This document shows, piece after piece, positions 1 through 8,279 of a DNA stretch of 43,608 nt. The first letter of the stretch is position 1. Each line of letters opens with the position of its first letter. The DNA is taken from NCBI GenBank assembly GCA_963628435.1, contig CAVGEY010000017.1:1-43608 (forward strand), written 5' to 3'. The stretch comes from CAKSQF01 sp963628435. Its GTDB lineage: Bacteria > Bacillota > Clostridia > Oscillospirales > CAG-272. Under the pieces are notes generated by a model. The model was not told where the DNA came from and did no database searches. It was given only the letters and a program-made list of their open reading frames with translations. Made by a program: the position numbers and the translations under genes.

Positions 1-246
1 CTACACGCTCAATCCAAAGGATAGCCGAAAATTCATCAAATATCCGCACGGGATATTGATACGGAAATTTTGGCGAAGCCGATTTGGCTTAGATATAGGT
101 AGGTAGAAACCAAAGAAACGGGACGCCGAGGACGTCGTCCCCTACACGCTCAATCCAAAGGATAGCCGAAAATTCATCAAATATCCGCACGGGATATTGA
201 TACGGAAATTTTGGCGAAGCCGATTTGGCTTAGATAAAGGCAATTA

Positions 247-278
247 GCAATGTGCAATGTGCAATGTGCAATGTGCAA
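247..278. repeat. 7-bp tandem repeat (GCAATGT)
   Basis: The unit GCAATGT is repeated four times followed by GCAA, inside the palindromic repeat mosaic. It is a simple microsatellite and no gene is attached to it. Confidence 0.85.
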
Positions 279-540
279 ACCCAAATCGGCGAAGCCGATT
301 TGGCTTAGATATTTGCCTTAAGGTCTCACGACCTTAATTCGGCAATGCCGAATACGGCAAATATCCGCACGGGATATTGATACGGAAATTTTGGCGTTGC
401 CGATTTGGCTTAGATAAAGGTAGGTAGAAACCGAAAAACGGGACGCCGAGGACGTCGTCCCCTACACGCTCAATCCAAAGGATAGCCGAAAATTCATCAA
501 ATATCCGCACGGGATACAGTGAATCGAAAAAAGTACAATG

Positions 541-577
541 AAAAAAGGTCGTCGTAAGCCGACCTTTTTGATTTTTT
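541..577. terminator. Terminator-like hairpin in the repeat mosaic
   Basis: AAAAAGGTCG pairs with CGACCTTTTT around an 8-nt loop, followed by a second T-rich run. It has A and T runs on both sides so it could act in either direction. No gene reads into it within the window. Confidence 0.5.
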
Positions 578-843
578 GCGTGGACATTATCGGGAGCGCG
601 AAAAGAATGCGCAAGCAAACCCAAATCGGCGTTGCCGATTTGGCTTAGATATTTGCCTTAAGGTCTCACGACCTTAATTCGGCAATGCCGAATACGGCAA
701 ATATCCGCACGGGATATTGATACGGAAATTTTGGCAAAGGCGTTTTGGCTTAGATAAAGGTAGGTAGAAACCAAAGAAGCGGGACGCCGAGGACGTCGTC
801 CCCTACAACGCATTATTGTCAGGGTAGTTGTAATCAATATCTA

Positions 844-877
844 ACCCAAATCGGTTATGCCGACTTGGGTTTTTTTG
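844..877 (+). terminator. Rho-independent terminator-like hairpin
   Basis: ACCCAAATCGG pairs with CCGACTTGGGT (one G-U pair) around TTATG, then a run of eight T. It could end a transcript entering from left of the window or from the repeat mosaic. Confidence 0.6.
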
Positions 878-885
878 GAAAAAAT

Positions 886-935
886 CATTCCCTCGGTCGG
901 CTCTGCCGACAGCTCCCTTTACACAAGGGAGCCTT
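886..935. repeat. Double-hairpin intergenic element
   Basis: Two adjacent perfect stem-loops: GTCGGC-TCT-GCCGAC at 896-910, and GCTCCCTT with AAGGGAGC at 912-932. The compact pair looks like an intergenic repeat element of gut Clostridia. That assignment is from memory of similar sequences and is not checked. Confidence 0.5.
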
Positions 936-1037
936 TAAGGCGAATTGATTTTGTTGTCGGAATGTATAAAAAGACGTGCGGCGGTTTGTGAATTGTCACG
1001 AAAAAAATTTCAGACCGCAAAATCTGTCGCGAAATGC

Positions 1038-1065
1038 TTGCAAATTTTCGGAAATGTGATACAAT
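1038..1065 (+). promoter_or_regulatory. Candidate sigma-A promoter for the 1186 lipoprotein
   Basis: TTGCAA at 1038-1043 and TACAAT at 1060-1065 are separated by 16 bp. This lies about 120 bases before the lipoprotein start and predicts a leader of roughly 110 nt. A 78-codon open frame across this site is therefore unlikely to be a gene. Confidence 0.5.
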
Positions 1066-1185
1066 TTACGCAGATGTCGGGTGTCTGTTTTGCGGAAATT
1101 TACGCGGGACAAGCCGACAGCCACGGCGAGGGGCGCGGCGCGTCCGACAGCCGAAAAATGAAAAGAAAAAAAGGATGGTAAGAAA

Positions 1186-2295
1186 ATGAAAAAGATTATT
1201 TCTCTTCTTCTCGTGCTCGCAATGGCGGCATCTCTTGCCGCTTGTTCGGGCGGTCAGACCGAAACGACTACCGCCGCAGACAGCGAGGTTACAACAGCGG
1301 CTCCCTCCGTTACAACGGCAGCCGGGACCACTGTCAAAAAGCAGAACCCGAACGACAAATCGGTCAACAAGAAAGTCGTTTCCGACTTCGAGGTTGAGTC
1401 TGTCGAAGGCGTAACGGTAGCTACCGGCACATCTCTCGAAGATGTTATCGCAAAGCTCCCCAAAGAACTCTATGTATATGTTCCCGCAGCGGTTACCGAA
1501 AGTTCGAGCGAGCTCTTCTCCGACGATTTCTCATCGGGCGACAAGTGGACACTCTATGATCCCAATGAAACAATCACAATCGATTCGAACAAGGCTACAT
1601 ACGCAGGCACAACCGACACCGCGTACATGGCAATCACCGATGCCGCATGGGCGACATCCGACGGAGTTTACACAAACTACGCCGTATCGGCTACAATCAC
1701 ACTGCTTGACGGATTCACCGGCAACTGCGGATTCGTTCTCCGCGGCTCCGACTTCTCAGGCACATCGAGCGACGGCTACACCGGTCAGTTCATCGGTCTT
1801 GTAGCAGGCACCGACGAAGGCAAGGGCAGGCTCACAATAGGCAGAGCAGACGGCTCATGGCACGGCGAACATGACGAGGACTTCGACCATGAAGGCAGCA
1901 CCTACCAGATGGAAGTTCTTGTCTACAACAACAAGTACATTGTTAAGATCGACGGCACAGCGATTTACACCGGCGAAATCGACGCATCGCTCAAGCAAGG
2001 CGTTGCCGGCTACCGTTCATGGAACGCAGGCTGCGAAATCGAAAACTACACGGTACGCACTCTCGGCGCTGATGATTACGCAGAGTTCGAGGGCGGTTAC
2101 TGCGAAATGGTTCTCTGCCCGGTTACATGGTCCTGCACCGACTATGATCCCACCAAGGAAAAGAAAGCTCAGTACGGCTTCTTCGGCGATATGACCGAAG
2201 GTCTCGGCGGCAAGAAGGCTCAGATCAAGGTTATCGTTACAGCCGATCCCACCTATGTTGAGCCGACCGCACCGGACACAGCGACAGCCGAATAA
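1186..2295 (+). CDS. Exported lipoprotein with DUF1080-like beta-sandwich domain
   Basis: A 369-residue protein with a lipoprotein signal (residues 1-20, lipobox LAAC, lipidated Cys20). A Thr/Ala/Val-rich linker follows to about residue 65. From about residue 107 to 290 it carries a LamG/DUF1080-like domain: it opens with LFSDDFSSGDKW and ends with a GVAGYRSWNAGCEIENYTV strand pattern, typical of concanavalin-like folds annotated as 3-keto-disaccharide hydrolase. No catalytic residues can be assigned, so a glycan-binding role on the outer membrane face is only an inference. A short C-terminal part (about 300-369) is unassigned. The start is supported by an AGGATGG-type ribosome site. It is monocistronic, with a terminator at 2340. 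Its linker resembles those of the DUF885 lipoprotein and the surface array proteins. Confidence 0.85.
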   Translation: MKKIISLLLVLAMAASLAACSGGQTETTTAADSEVTTAAPSVTTAAGTTVKKQNPNDKSVNKKVVSDFEVESVEGVTVATGTSLEDVIAKLPKELYVYVPAAVTESSSELFSDDFSSGDKWTLYDPNETITIDSNKATYAGTTDTAYMAITDAAWATSDGVYTNYAVSATITLLDGFTGNCGFVLRGSDFSGTSSDGYTGQFIGLVAGTDEGKGRLTIGRADGSWHGEHDEDFDHEGSTYQMEVLVYNNKYIVKIDGTAIYTGEIDASLKQGVAGYRSWNAGCEIENYTVRTLGADDYAEFEGGYCEMVLCPVTWSCTDYDPTKEKKAQYGFFGDMTEGLGGKKAQIKVIVTADPTYVEPTAPDTATAE

Positions 2296-2339
2296 AAAAA
2301 CGCGGTCTTACCGCAGGCTTATAAAATTATAACGAAAAG

Positions 2340-2366
2340 GCGCAGAGTTTATGCTCTGCGCTTTTT
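2340..2366 (+). terminator. Terminator after the DUF1080-like lipoprotein
   Basis: GCGCAGAG pairs with CTCTGCGC around TTTATG, followed directly by TTTTTC. It lies 45 bases after the stop codon. Confidence 0.8.
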
Positions 2367-2426
2367 CAAAAGGCGGAGCCGCCATATTAAATCGGGGGCG
2401 GCATATCAAAAATCGGGAGGCAGGTC

Positions 2427-3353
2427 ATGAATCTTCTGCACATGAAATACGCCGTTGAGGTGGCAAATTCGAAATCGATAAACAAGGCCGCCGAAAATCT
2501 CTATGTCGGGCAGTCGGCGCTCAGCCGCGCGATAAAAGAGCTTGAAGATTCGCTCGGCACAAAAATTTTCGTCCGCAGCGCGAAGGGCGTTTCGCTCACT
2601 CCCGACGGCGAACTTTTCATAAAATCGGCGAAATCGGTGCTTGAACAGGTTGACGAGCTTGAAAAATCGCTCGGAAAAAAGAAAGCCGACAAAATCCGCT
2701 TTTCGATTTCGGTTCCGAGAGCAAGCTACATATCGGCGGCGTTTACGAGATTTTCGGCGCTCATCGGTCCCGAAACCGATGCCGAGCTTTTCTACAAGGA
2801 AACCAACTCGATGCGCGCGGTGCAGAATGTCGTCGACGGCGACTATCGGCTCGGAATTGTGAGATATGCCGAAAATTATGACAGATATTACAAAGATATG
2901 ATGGCATCAAGGGGGTTGAAGAGCCGTCTTATTGCCGAATTTCGCTACAGCCTTGTCATGAGCGAAAAAGGGCCGCTCGCCTCGAAAGATAAAATCGATG
3001 TTGCCGACCTCAAGAATCTGGTCGAAATCGCGCACGCCGATCCGTACGTACCCTCGATTTCGGCGCTCGATCTGAAAAAGAGAGAGCTTCCCGAATACTC
3101 GCGCCGCCGGATTTTCGTTTTCGAGCGGGGCAGTCAATTCGATCTTCTGGTCAACAACCGCGAAACATACATGTGGGTGTCGCCGATTCCCGATTCGATG
3201 CTGTCAAGATACCATCTCGTGCAGCGAGAATGTCCCGAAAACAGCCGCCTTTACAAAGATGTGCTGATTTACCGAGAAGGTTTGCGGCTGTCGGACACCG
3301 ACAGGCTCTTTTTGGGCGAGCTTGAAAAGGCGAAATCCGAATTTCTCGGATAG
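2427..3353 (+). CDS. LysR-family transcriptional regulator
   Basis: 308 residues, the normal length for the family. Residues 1-60 form the winged helix-turn-helix, with the hallmark pattern SINKAAENLYVGQSALSRAI then LEDSLGTKIFVRSAKGVSLT. A linker helix follows, then a periplasmic-binding-like effector domain (about 90-300). The effector is unknown. GGGAGG lies 6 bases before the ATG. LysR proteins usually regulate a neighbour. Here the next gene is the M29 aminopeptidase on the same strand, but a terminator and a separate strong promoter lie between them, so control of that gene is possible but unproven. Confidence 0.93.
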   Translation: MNLLHMKYAVEVANSKSINKAAENLYVGQSALSRAIKELEDSLGTKIFVRSAKGVSLTPDGELFIKSAKSVLEQVDELEKSLGKKKADKIRFSISVPRASYISAAFTRFSALIGPETDAELFYKETNSMRAVQNVVDGDYRLGIVRYAENYDRYYKDMMASRGLKSRLIAEFRYSLVMSEKGPLASKDKIDVADLKNLVEIAHADPYVPSISALDLKKRELPEYSRRRIFVFERGSQFDLLVNNRETYMWVSPIPDSMLSRYHLVQRECPENSRLYKDVLIYREGLRLSDTDRLFLGELEKAKSEFLG

Positions 3354-3449
3354 GGCGCGGTCAAACGGCATTTTTCCGCAGAGCCGTTCGATGCGGAAAA
3401 TATATACAGATTCGGGCCGAAAGTTCAGCCGAAAAATCAAAGAAATCAC

Positions 3450-3479
3450 AAAAAACAGCCGAAAAGCGGCTGTTTTTTA
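3450..3479 (+). terminator. Terminator after the LysR gene
   Basis: AAAAAACAGCC pairs with GGCTGTTTTTT around a short GAAAAGC loop, followed by more T-rich sequence. Position good to one or two bases. Confidence 0.8.
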
Positions 3480-3487
3480 CTTTTTTA

Positions 3488-3516
3488 TTGACAATTACAC
3501 ATAAAAGTGCTACTAT
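3488..3516 (+). promoter_or_regulatory. Sigma-A promoter of the aminopeptidase operon
   Basis: TTGACA at 3488-3493, a 17-bp spacer, TACTAT at 3511-3516. Transcription should start near 3523, which excludes the upstream ATG at 3507 as the real start of the following gene. Confidence 0.8.
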
Positions 3517-3566
3517 TAGGGGCGATAACACAACCGAATAAGATTTACCGACAGGAGATATTGCAG

Positions 3567-4820
3567 ATGAAAAAATCAATTCTGAGAAATTACGCAAAGC
3601 TCATTGCCTGCTGTGGCGGCAATGTTCTGAAGGGACAGGAGGCCATCGTTTGCGCCGACCTCGATCAGCCCGAATTTGTGCAGATGGTCGTCGAGGAATG
3701 TTACAAGGCAGGTGCGGCAACCGTTTCGGTCGAGTGGAGCTATCAGCCGCTCGCGAAAATCAACACCCGCTACCGTTCGCAGAAAATCATGAACCGCATG
3801 CTCGACTGGGAGGTCGCCAAGCTGAAACAGCGCGCCGAAACCCTCCCCGTGATGATTTATCTCGAATCTTCGGATCCCGACGGACTCAAGGGCATCAATC
3901 AGGCGAAAATCGCAAAGGCAAATCAGGCAAGATACAAGATTATAAAGCCGATCCGTCAGGCGATGGACAACAAATATCAGTGGGTAATCGCCGCTGTCCC
4001 CGGCAAGGCGTGGGCAAAAAAGGTATTCCCCGAACTGCGCACCTCCGCCGCCGTCGAAAAGCTCTGGCAGGCGATTCTCTACACTTCCCGCGCGCTCGAA
4101 TCGATGGATGACGGCGCGGCGGCTCTCGATCCGATTGCCGAGTGGGACAAACACAACGCCGATCTCAAACACCGCTACGAATATCTCAACTCGCTCCACA
4201 TCAAAAAGCTGCACTACACAAGCGCAAACGGCACCGATTTCACGGTCGGACTGATTGATGACGGACTGTTCGCGGGCGGCGGCGAGTACACCATGAGCGG
4301 CGTATTCTTCAATCCGAACATCCCGTCCGAGGAGGTATTCACCTCTCCGATGCGCGGCGAGGCCGAAGGCATCGTATACGCGTCAAAGCCGCTGTCCTAC
4401 CGCGGCGAGCTTATCGAGAATTTCTCGGTACGTTTCGAGGGCGGCAAGGCGGTTGAGGTTCATGCCGAAAAGGGCGAGGAACTGCTCAAAAAGATGATTT
4501 CGATGGACGAGGGCGCCGCCTATCTCGGCGAATGTGCGCTTGTTCCCTACGAAAGCCCGATCAACCGCACAGGTCTGCTCTTCTACAACACACTTTTCGA
4601 TGAAAACGCCGCCTGCCATCTCGCGCTCGGCGCAGGATTCACCAACTGCATCAGAGATTACGAGAAATACACAAACGACGAACTTCACGCAAAGGGCATC
4701 AACGATTCGATGATTCACACCGATTTCATGATCGGCACCGCCGATCTGTCGATTGTTGCCGAGACCGCCGACGGAAAGAGTGTTCAAATCTTCAAGAACG
4801 GCACATGGGCGTTCGACTGA
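3567..4820 (+). CDS. M29-family metallo-aminopeptidase
   Basis: Cuts N-terminal residues from peptides using two metal ions; a cytosolic enzyme of the AmpS/AmpT (thermophilic aminopeptidase) family. The 417-residue length from the chosen ATG fits the family. Metal and catalytic motifs are visible in order: a Glu in NIPSEEVFTSP, the Glu in LGECALVP, His351 in DENAACHLALG, and His384/Asp386 in IHTDFMIGT. The start at 3567 is chosen because ACAGGAGA lies just upstream and because the earlier in-frame ATG at 3507 falls inside the promoter. The next gene follows after 55 bases with no terminator, so the two are probably co-transcribed as a peptide-use unit. Confidence 0.93.
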   Translation: MKKSILRNYAKLIACCGGNVLKGQEAIVCADLDQPEFVQMVVEECYKAGAATVSVEWSYQPLAKINTRYRSQKIMNRMLDWEVAKLKQRAETLPVMIYLESSDPDGLKGINQAKIAKANQARYKIIKPIRQAMDNKYQWVIAAVPGKAWAKKVFPELRTSAAVEKLWQAILYTSRALESMDDGAAALDPIAEWDKHNADLKHRYEYLNSLHIKKLHYTSANGTDFTVGLIDDGLFAGGGEYTMSGVFFNPNIPSEEVFTSPMRGEAEGIVYASKPLSYRGELIENFSVRFEGGKAVEVHAEKGEELLKKMISMDEGAAYLGECALVPYESPINRTGLLFYNTLFDENAACHLALGAGFTNCIRDYEKYTNDELHAKGINDSMIHTDFMIGTADLSIVAETADGKSVQIFKNGTWAFD

Positions 4821-4875
4821 TTTTACGAAAACGAGTCAATAAAGATAAAAAAATTTCGGAAAGGCAGAAAAGACA

Positions 4876-6762
4876 ATGAAAAGAAGCAAAAAATCATACA
4901 AGAGCCTGTTTTCGGCGATTGTTTCGCTGCTTGTTGTCCTCTCGATGCTGCTCACGAGCGGCTGTCAGAGCGGCAGCGGCGCGGTAACATCGTCGGCGAC
5001 GACAACTGCGGGCGGCAGCTCGACATCGGCGGTAACAACCGCTCCCGACGCGCCCGACAGCACACCCGACACGAACAGCGAAGAAGCGAAGGCCGAGCAG
5101 GAAAAGTTCGACGCGTTCCTCGACGATCTCTTCCTCAACGAAATCTCGCTTGACACGCTGACGCTCCACTACACGGTTGCCGATCCGTCGGCATACGGAC
5201 TCGAAAACGCCGAGCCGCGCTGGGAAGCCGACGAGGAAGACGACAGATATCCCGCCGAGAAGATTCTCGAACTCCTGAACGGATACAACTACGATCTCCT
5301 CACCGACAATCAGAAAACCGACTACAAGGTACTGAAAAGCTACATCGAGCTTACGCTCAAATTCGACGACGACAAATTCGAGTATCTGTCGACATCTTTT
5401 GACGGCAACTCGGGCATTCAGTCGGCAATCGCGACCAACCTCTCGGAATACGATTTCCTGCGCGAAAAGGACATCACCGACTTCATCGCACTCGTAAATC
5501 TTCTTCCCGACTACATCGATGAGGCACTTGAAGGCGAAAAAGAGAGAGTCGAAAAGGGCTACGGCATGGTTGATGAGGTCATTGACCTCGTAATCGAGCA
5601 GGCCGAGCAGATTTCAAAGAGCGAAGGCGAGCTTTATCTTATCGGCGTTGTCAGAGAGAAAATCAACGCGCTCGACTTCATCGATGACGCAAAGAAAGCC
5701 GACTATATGGAACAGATAAAGACGGCGATAAATGACAAGATGGTTCCCGCGTTCGCGAAAATCGTCGACACATTCGAGACATTCAAAGGCAAAGCGACCA
5801 ACGAATTCGGTCTCTGCGGATTCGAAAACGGCAAGGAATATTACGAACTGCTCGCGCAGTACGCGTCATCGACGAGCATGACCTGCGAGGAGATGATTTC
5901 GGCGCTCGAAAAGGACAGCGAAAACCTCATTTCCCTGCTCCGCAAATATTATGTCGCCGAGCTTTACAGCGCTTTCGCATCCGGTAAGGCGGACATCGAC
6001 TTGACCGATCCGAACGAAATTCTCGACTATCTGCGCTCCAAAATCGGCACCGATTTCCCCGAAATCAGCGGCGACAGCTATGAAATCGACTATCTGTCGG
6101 ACGAGATGGAGGTCATCATGTCGGGCGTTGTCGCATACTATGTAACTCCTCAGGTCGACAGCTATCTGCACGGCAAGATGAAGATCAACGGCGCGAACAT
6201 CGGCACGACCGGTTACTCGACACTCGCGCACGAGGGCTATCCCGGACACATGTATCAGCATGTTTACTGGTACAGCACAAATCCGTCGAAAATCAGAACG
6301 ATGCTCTCATTCCTCGGCTATACCGAAGGCTGGGCGGTCTATGCTGGCAATCAGTCATACTCGCTCTATGATTACAAGGGATATTCGGCAAGCGAAGCGA
6401 CAAAGCTCGTAAACTACAATGTCATCAACGAACGTCTGAACTGGAATGTATCCTGCCGTATCGAGCTGGGTATTCACTATGAGGGCTGGACAATCGGCGA
6501 GCTTAAAGCGTATCTTGACACAAACGGATACAGCGTTACCGATGTTGAGAGCCTCTACTACAGCATCGTGTCCTCGCCGGCAACCTATCTCTCATACTAT
6601 ATCGGCTACATGAAGCTCGAAAGCGCGAAATCGCTTGCCAAAGCAATGCTCGGCAGCAAGTTCTCGCTCAAAGAGTTCCACAAAGTGGTGCTCGATCTCG
6701 GTCCCTGCCCGATGGAAATGGTCGAAGAGGCAGTCGACAAGTACATCAGCGACAACAAGTAA
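4876..6762 (+). CDS. DUF885-family lipoprotein, putative metallopeptidase
   Basis: 628 residues. A lipoprotein-type signal ends at TSGC (Cys30, a slightly degenerate lipobox), followed by a Ser/Thr/Ala/Pro linker to about residue 70. The rest matches the DUF885 family. Its signature HEGYPGH (about residues 452-458) is a variant zinc site with two His and a Glu, and downstream TEGWAVYA supplies a further conserved Glu, as in carboxypeptidase-like gluzincins. It should sit on the outer face of the membrane and trim peptides; the substrate is unknown. It follows the M29 aminopeptidase by 55 bases, suggesting an extracellular-to-cytosolic peptide degradation pair. The gene ends at a perfect 13-bp terminator. 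Confidence 0.9.
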   Translation: MKRSKKSYKSLFSAIVSLLVVLSMLLTSGCQSGSGAVTSSATTTAGGSSTSAVTTAPDAPDSTPDTNSEEAKAEQEKFDAFLDDLFLNEISLDTLTLHYTVADPSAYGLENAEPRWEADEEDDRYPAEKILELLNGYNYDLLTDNQKTDYKVLKSYIELTLKFDDDKFEYLSTSFDGNSGIQSAIATNLSEYDFLREKDITDFIALVNLLPDYIDEALEGEKERVEKGYGMVDEVIDLVIEQAEQISKSEGELYLIGVVREKINALDFIDDAKKADYMEQIKTAINDKMVPAFAKIVDTFETFKGKATNEFGLCGFENGKEYYELLAQYASSTSMTCEEMISALEKDSENLISLLRKYYVAELYSAFASGKADIDLTDPNEILDYLRSKIGTDFPEISGDSYEIDYLSDEMEVIMSGVVAYYVTPQVDSYLHGKMKINGANIGTTGYSTLAHEGYPGHMYQHVYWYSTNPSKIRTMLSFLGYTEGWAVYAGNQSYSLYDYKGYSASEATKLVNYNVINERLNWNVSCRIELGIHYEGWTIGELKAYLDTNGYSVTDVESLYYSIVSSPATYLSYYIGYMKLESAKSLAKAMLGSKFSLKEFHKVVLDLGPCPMEMVEEAVDKYISDNK

Positions 6763-6777
6763 TATACGAAAACGAAA

Positions 6778-6814
6778 TCAAACGGCACGGAAAAACCGTG
6801 CCGTTTGATTTTTA
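6778..6814 (+). terminator. Terminator of the M29-DUF885 operon
   Basis: TCAAACGGCACGG and its exact complement CCGTGCCGTTTGA flank an AAAAA loop, followed by TTTTTAT. It also separates this operon from the convergent gene. Confidence 0.9.
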
Positions 6815-6831
6815 TGGGTTGGTGAAGAAAA

Positions 6832-7956
6832 TCACAAAATATTGCAGGCGGAATTGAAAATATTTTTGTAAAGTCGGTTGATTTCGCTTACTTTCGCGCT
6901 TTCGCTGTTGACGCAAACCGCGTTTGCAATGTAAAAATATCTCATGGGTTTATTTTCCGAAGATTTCACAGAATCGAATTCGACAAGATGTAAATCTTTA
7001 CGGAACACATAGGCGTCATCCGAACATTCATACATGTGTTTTTTGAGATTTTCAATCACTTTCCTGTTGTGATTTACCGCTTTTTCTATCAAAAAGTCGA
7101 TTATTTTATCATCCGCACATTTGTCGACGGCACACTTTATCAGATCGCCGAGATTTGCGTAAATAAAATCGGAATTGTTTATGATTTTTGTTGTAATCTC
7201 ATGCTCTTCGGTAAGCCATTCGGGAAATTTAAGGTCGCCATTTCGGATAATTTCGCGGTGCAAAGCGGCAGTTTCTTTGGCATCACGAGGAATTTCCCGT
7301 GAAATCAATTTCTTCGCGAGTTCGTAATTTTCCGATCTTACGGCAAGTGCCGCAAGTCCGCACTGCAGCTTATACGAATGTTCGAGTTCGGTTGACAGAT
7401 GACACATAGAGGAGTCGCTGCCGATTTTTTCGCCTATAACGGGTAGTGAACATTCGATACTAAATGTTCCGAGTGCCTTTGTTTTTTTCTCTGTTGTTAA
7501 ATAATCATTTTCAAACAGATAGTTTACAAAATCAAAGTTTCCGAACTCGACTGCATAGTCAAGTATTGTCTTTCCGTATTCGTCGGCTTTAAGGCAAGGC
7601 CTGCCTTCAATATTCATATATTTTTCCCATTCGGCGGGATCTGCGGAAGATGCGACATTATAGTTTGCCATGCGTTTTTCGCGCGGTATTTCGTTTCTCC
7701 CCGCCGAAAGCAGATTTTCGCAGGTTATATCGAGCATATCGCAGACATAGGGCAGATCCTCCTGCTGTATCCTTTTCTCGCCTTTCATGATTTGATAAAA
7801 TCTGTTTGACTCTCTGCGGATGGTTTCTTCGTTTATGATTTTTCCCTTCCTTTCAAGGCAGTCTTTCGCAAATTGACGCACACTTATATAATTTTTGTTT
7901 CGCATACAATCGAAAAGATATTCTCCGATATCGCGGTTGCCGGCAAGATCAAACAT
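6832..7956 (-). CDS. HTH-domain protein with ankyrin-like repeats
   Basis: 374 residues from the chosen start. Residues 1-95 look like an XRE-type DNA-binding region: RDIGEYLFDCMRNKNYISVR, SNRFYQIMKGEKRIQQEDLP and CDMLDITCENLLSAG resemble the helix pattern of lambda-repressor-like domains followed by a linker. Around residues 130-170 there is a clear ankyrin-type unit (GKTILDYAVEFGNFDFVNYL), and the following helices to about 310 may be degenerate repeats. The role is unknown; such proteins are usually sensors or regulators. The start at 7956 is chosen over an upstream in-frame ATG because GAGGGGA lies 6 bases before it and because the upstream frame runs through the promoter. A palindrome at the transcription start suggests autoregulation. 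Confidence 0.75.
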   Translation of the reverse strand: MFDLAGNRDIGEYLFDCMRNKNYISVRQFAKDCLERKGKIINEETIRRESNRFYQIMKGEKRIQQEDLPYVCDMLDITCENLLSAGRNEIPREKRMANYNVASSADPAEWEKYMNIEGRPCLKADEYGKTILDYAVEFGNFDFVNYLFENDYLTTEKKTKALGTFSIECSLPVIGEKIGSDSSMCHLSTELEHSYKLQCGLAALAVRSENYELAKKLISREIPRDAKETAALHREIIRNGDLKFPEWLTEEHEITTKIINNSDFIYANLGDLIKCAVDKCADDKIIDFLIEKAVNHNRKVIENLKKHMYECSDDAYVFRKDLHLVEFDSVKSSENKPMRYFYIANAVCVNSESAKVSEINRLYKNIFNSACNIL

Positions 7957-8028
7957 AAAAGTCCCCTCACATTCATTTCTCATAAAATTTACGAACAATA
8001 TGCGTACAAAACGGATGTATAATACAAT

Positions 8029-8051
8029 TATATACACTTTTCGTGTATATA
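8029..8051. promoter_or_regulatory. Candidate operator palindrome
   Basis: TATATACAC and GTGTATATA form a perfect 9-bp inverted repeat with a 5-bp centre. It covers the downstream edge of the -10 box and the predicted transcription start of the HTH-ankyrin gene, the expected place for a repressor site. Confidence 0.5.
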
Positions 8052-8077
8052 TTAGCACAAATAATTTCGATTGTCAA
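8049..8077 (-). promoter_or_regulatory. Promoter of the HTH-ankyrin gene
   Basis: On the minus strand TTGACA (8077-8072), a 17-bp spacer and TAATAT (8054-8049). Transcription would start near 8042, giving an 86-nt leader before the ATG at 7956. Confidence 0.8.
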
Positions 8078-8165
8078 TAGCTCGAAATAAAAAATCGTGC
8101 GGAGGATGACGATTTTCTGAAAATTTGCCGCCGCCTGCCTTCATCCGAAAATTTGCTCGAAAAAA

Positions 8166-8194
8166 AATCAGCCCGAAAGCTCTTCGGGCTGATT
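8166..8194 (-). terminator. Terminator of the parAB-serS operon
   Basis: AATCAGCCCGAA and TTCGGGCTGATT form a perfect 12-bp stem around 5 bases, with T-runs on both strands. It lies about 85 bases beyond the last minus-strand gene of the operon and could act in both directions. Confidence 0.85.
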
Positions 8195-8224
8195 TTTTGT
8201 TCGGTTTTCAACAGAAATCACCGC

Positions 8225-8245
8225 TTTACCACAGGCTTTTCCACA
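8225..8245 (+). other. Pair of DnaA-box-like 9-mers
   Basis: TTTACCACA (8225) and TTTTCCACA (8237) lie 12 bp apart in the same orientation. The second is one base from the TTATCCACA consensus, the first two. They lie between an operon end and its terminator, 3.6 kb from parS. Confidence 0.25.
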
Positions 8246-8279
8246 GGCGTGGGCAAAATCCCGACTTTGCGGATGTCGT

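Larger units (their letters stand above)
1..806. repeat. Mosaic of interleaved palindromic intergenic repeats
   Basis: This stretch has no convincing gene and is built from four repeat modules. Module 1 (begins CTACACGCTCAATCC) occurs at 1, 142 and 462. Module 2 (CCGCACGGGATA through GGCTTAGATA) occurs near 46, 187, 367 and 707, with its inner GGCGAAGCCGATT palindrome altered in the later copies. Module 3 (GGGACGCCGAGGACGTCGTC) occurs near 120, 440 and 780. Module 4, about 97 bp, occurs at 280-375 and 619-715 and carries the hairpin TTCGGCAATGCCGAA. Modules share sub-blocks and are assembled in different orders, as expected for REP-like mobile intergenic repeats. Whether they are transcribed is unknown. 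Confidence 0.8.

Noticed and set aside
945..1181. 78-codon open frame upstream of the first lipoprotein
   Set aside because: It spans the likely promoter (1038-1065), has no ribosome site and no recognisable protein pattern.
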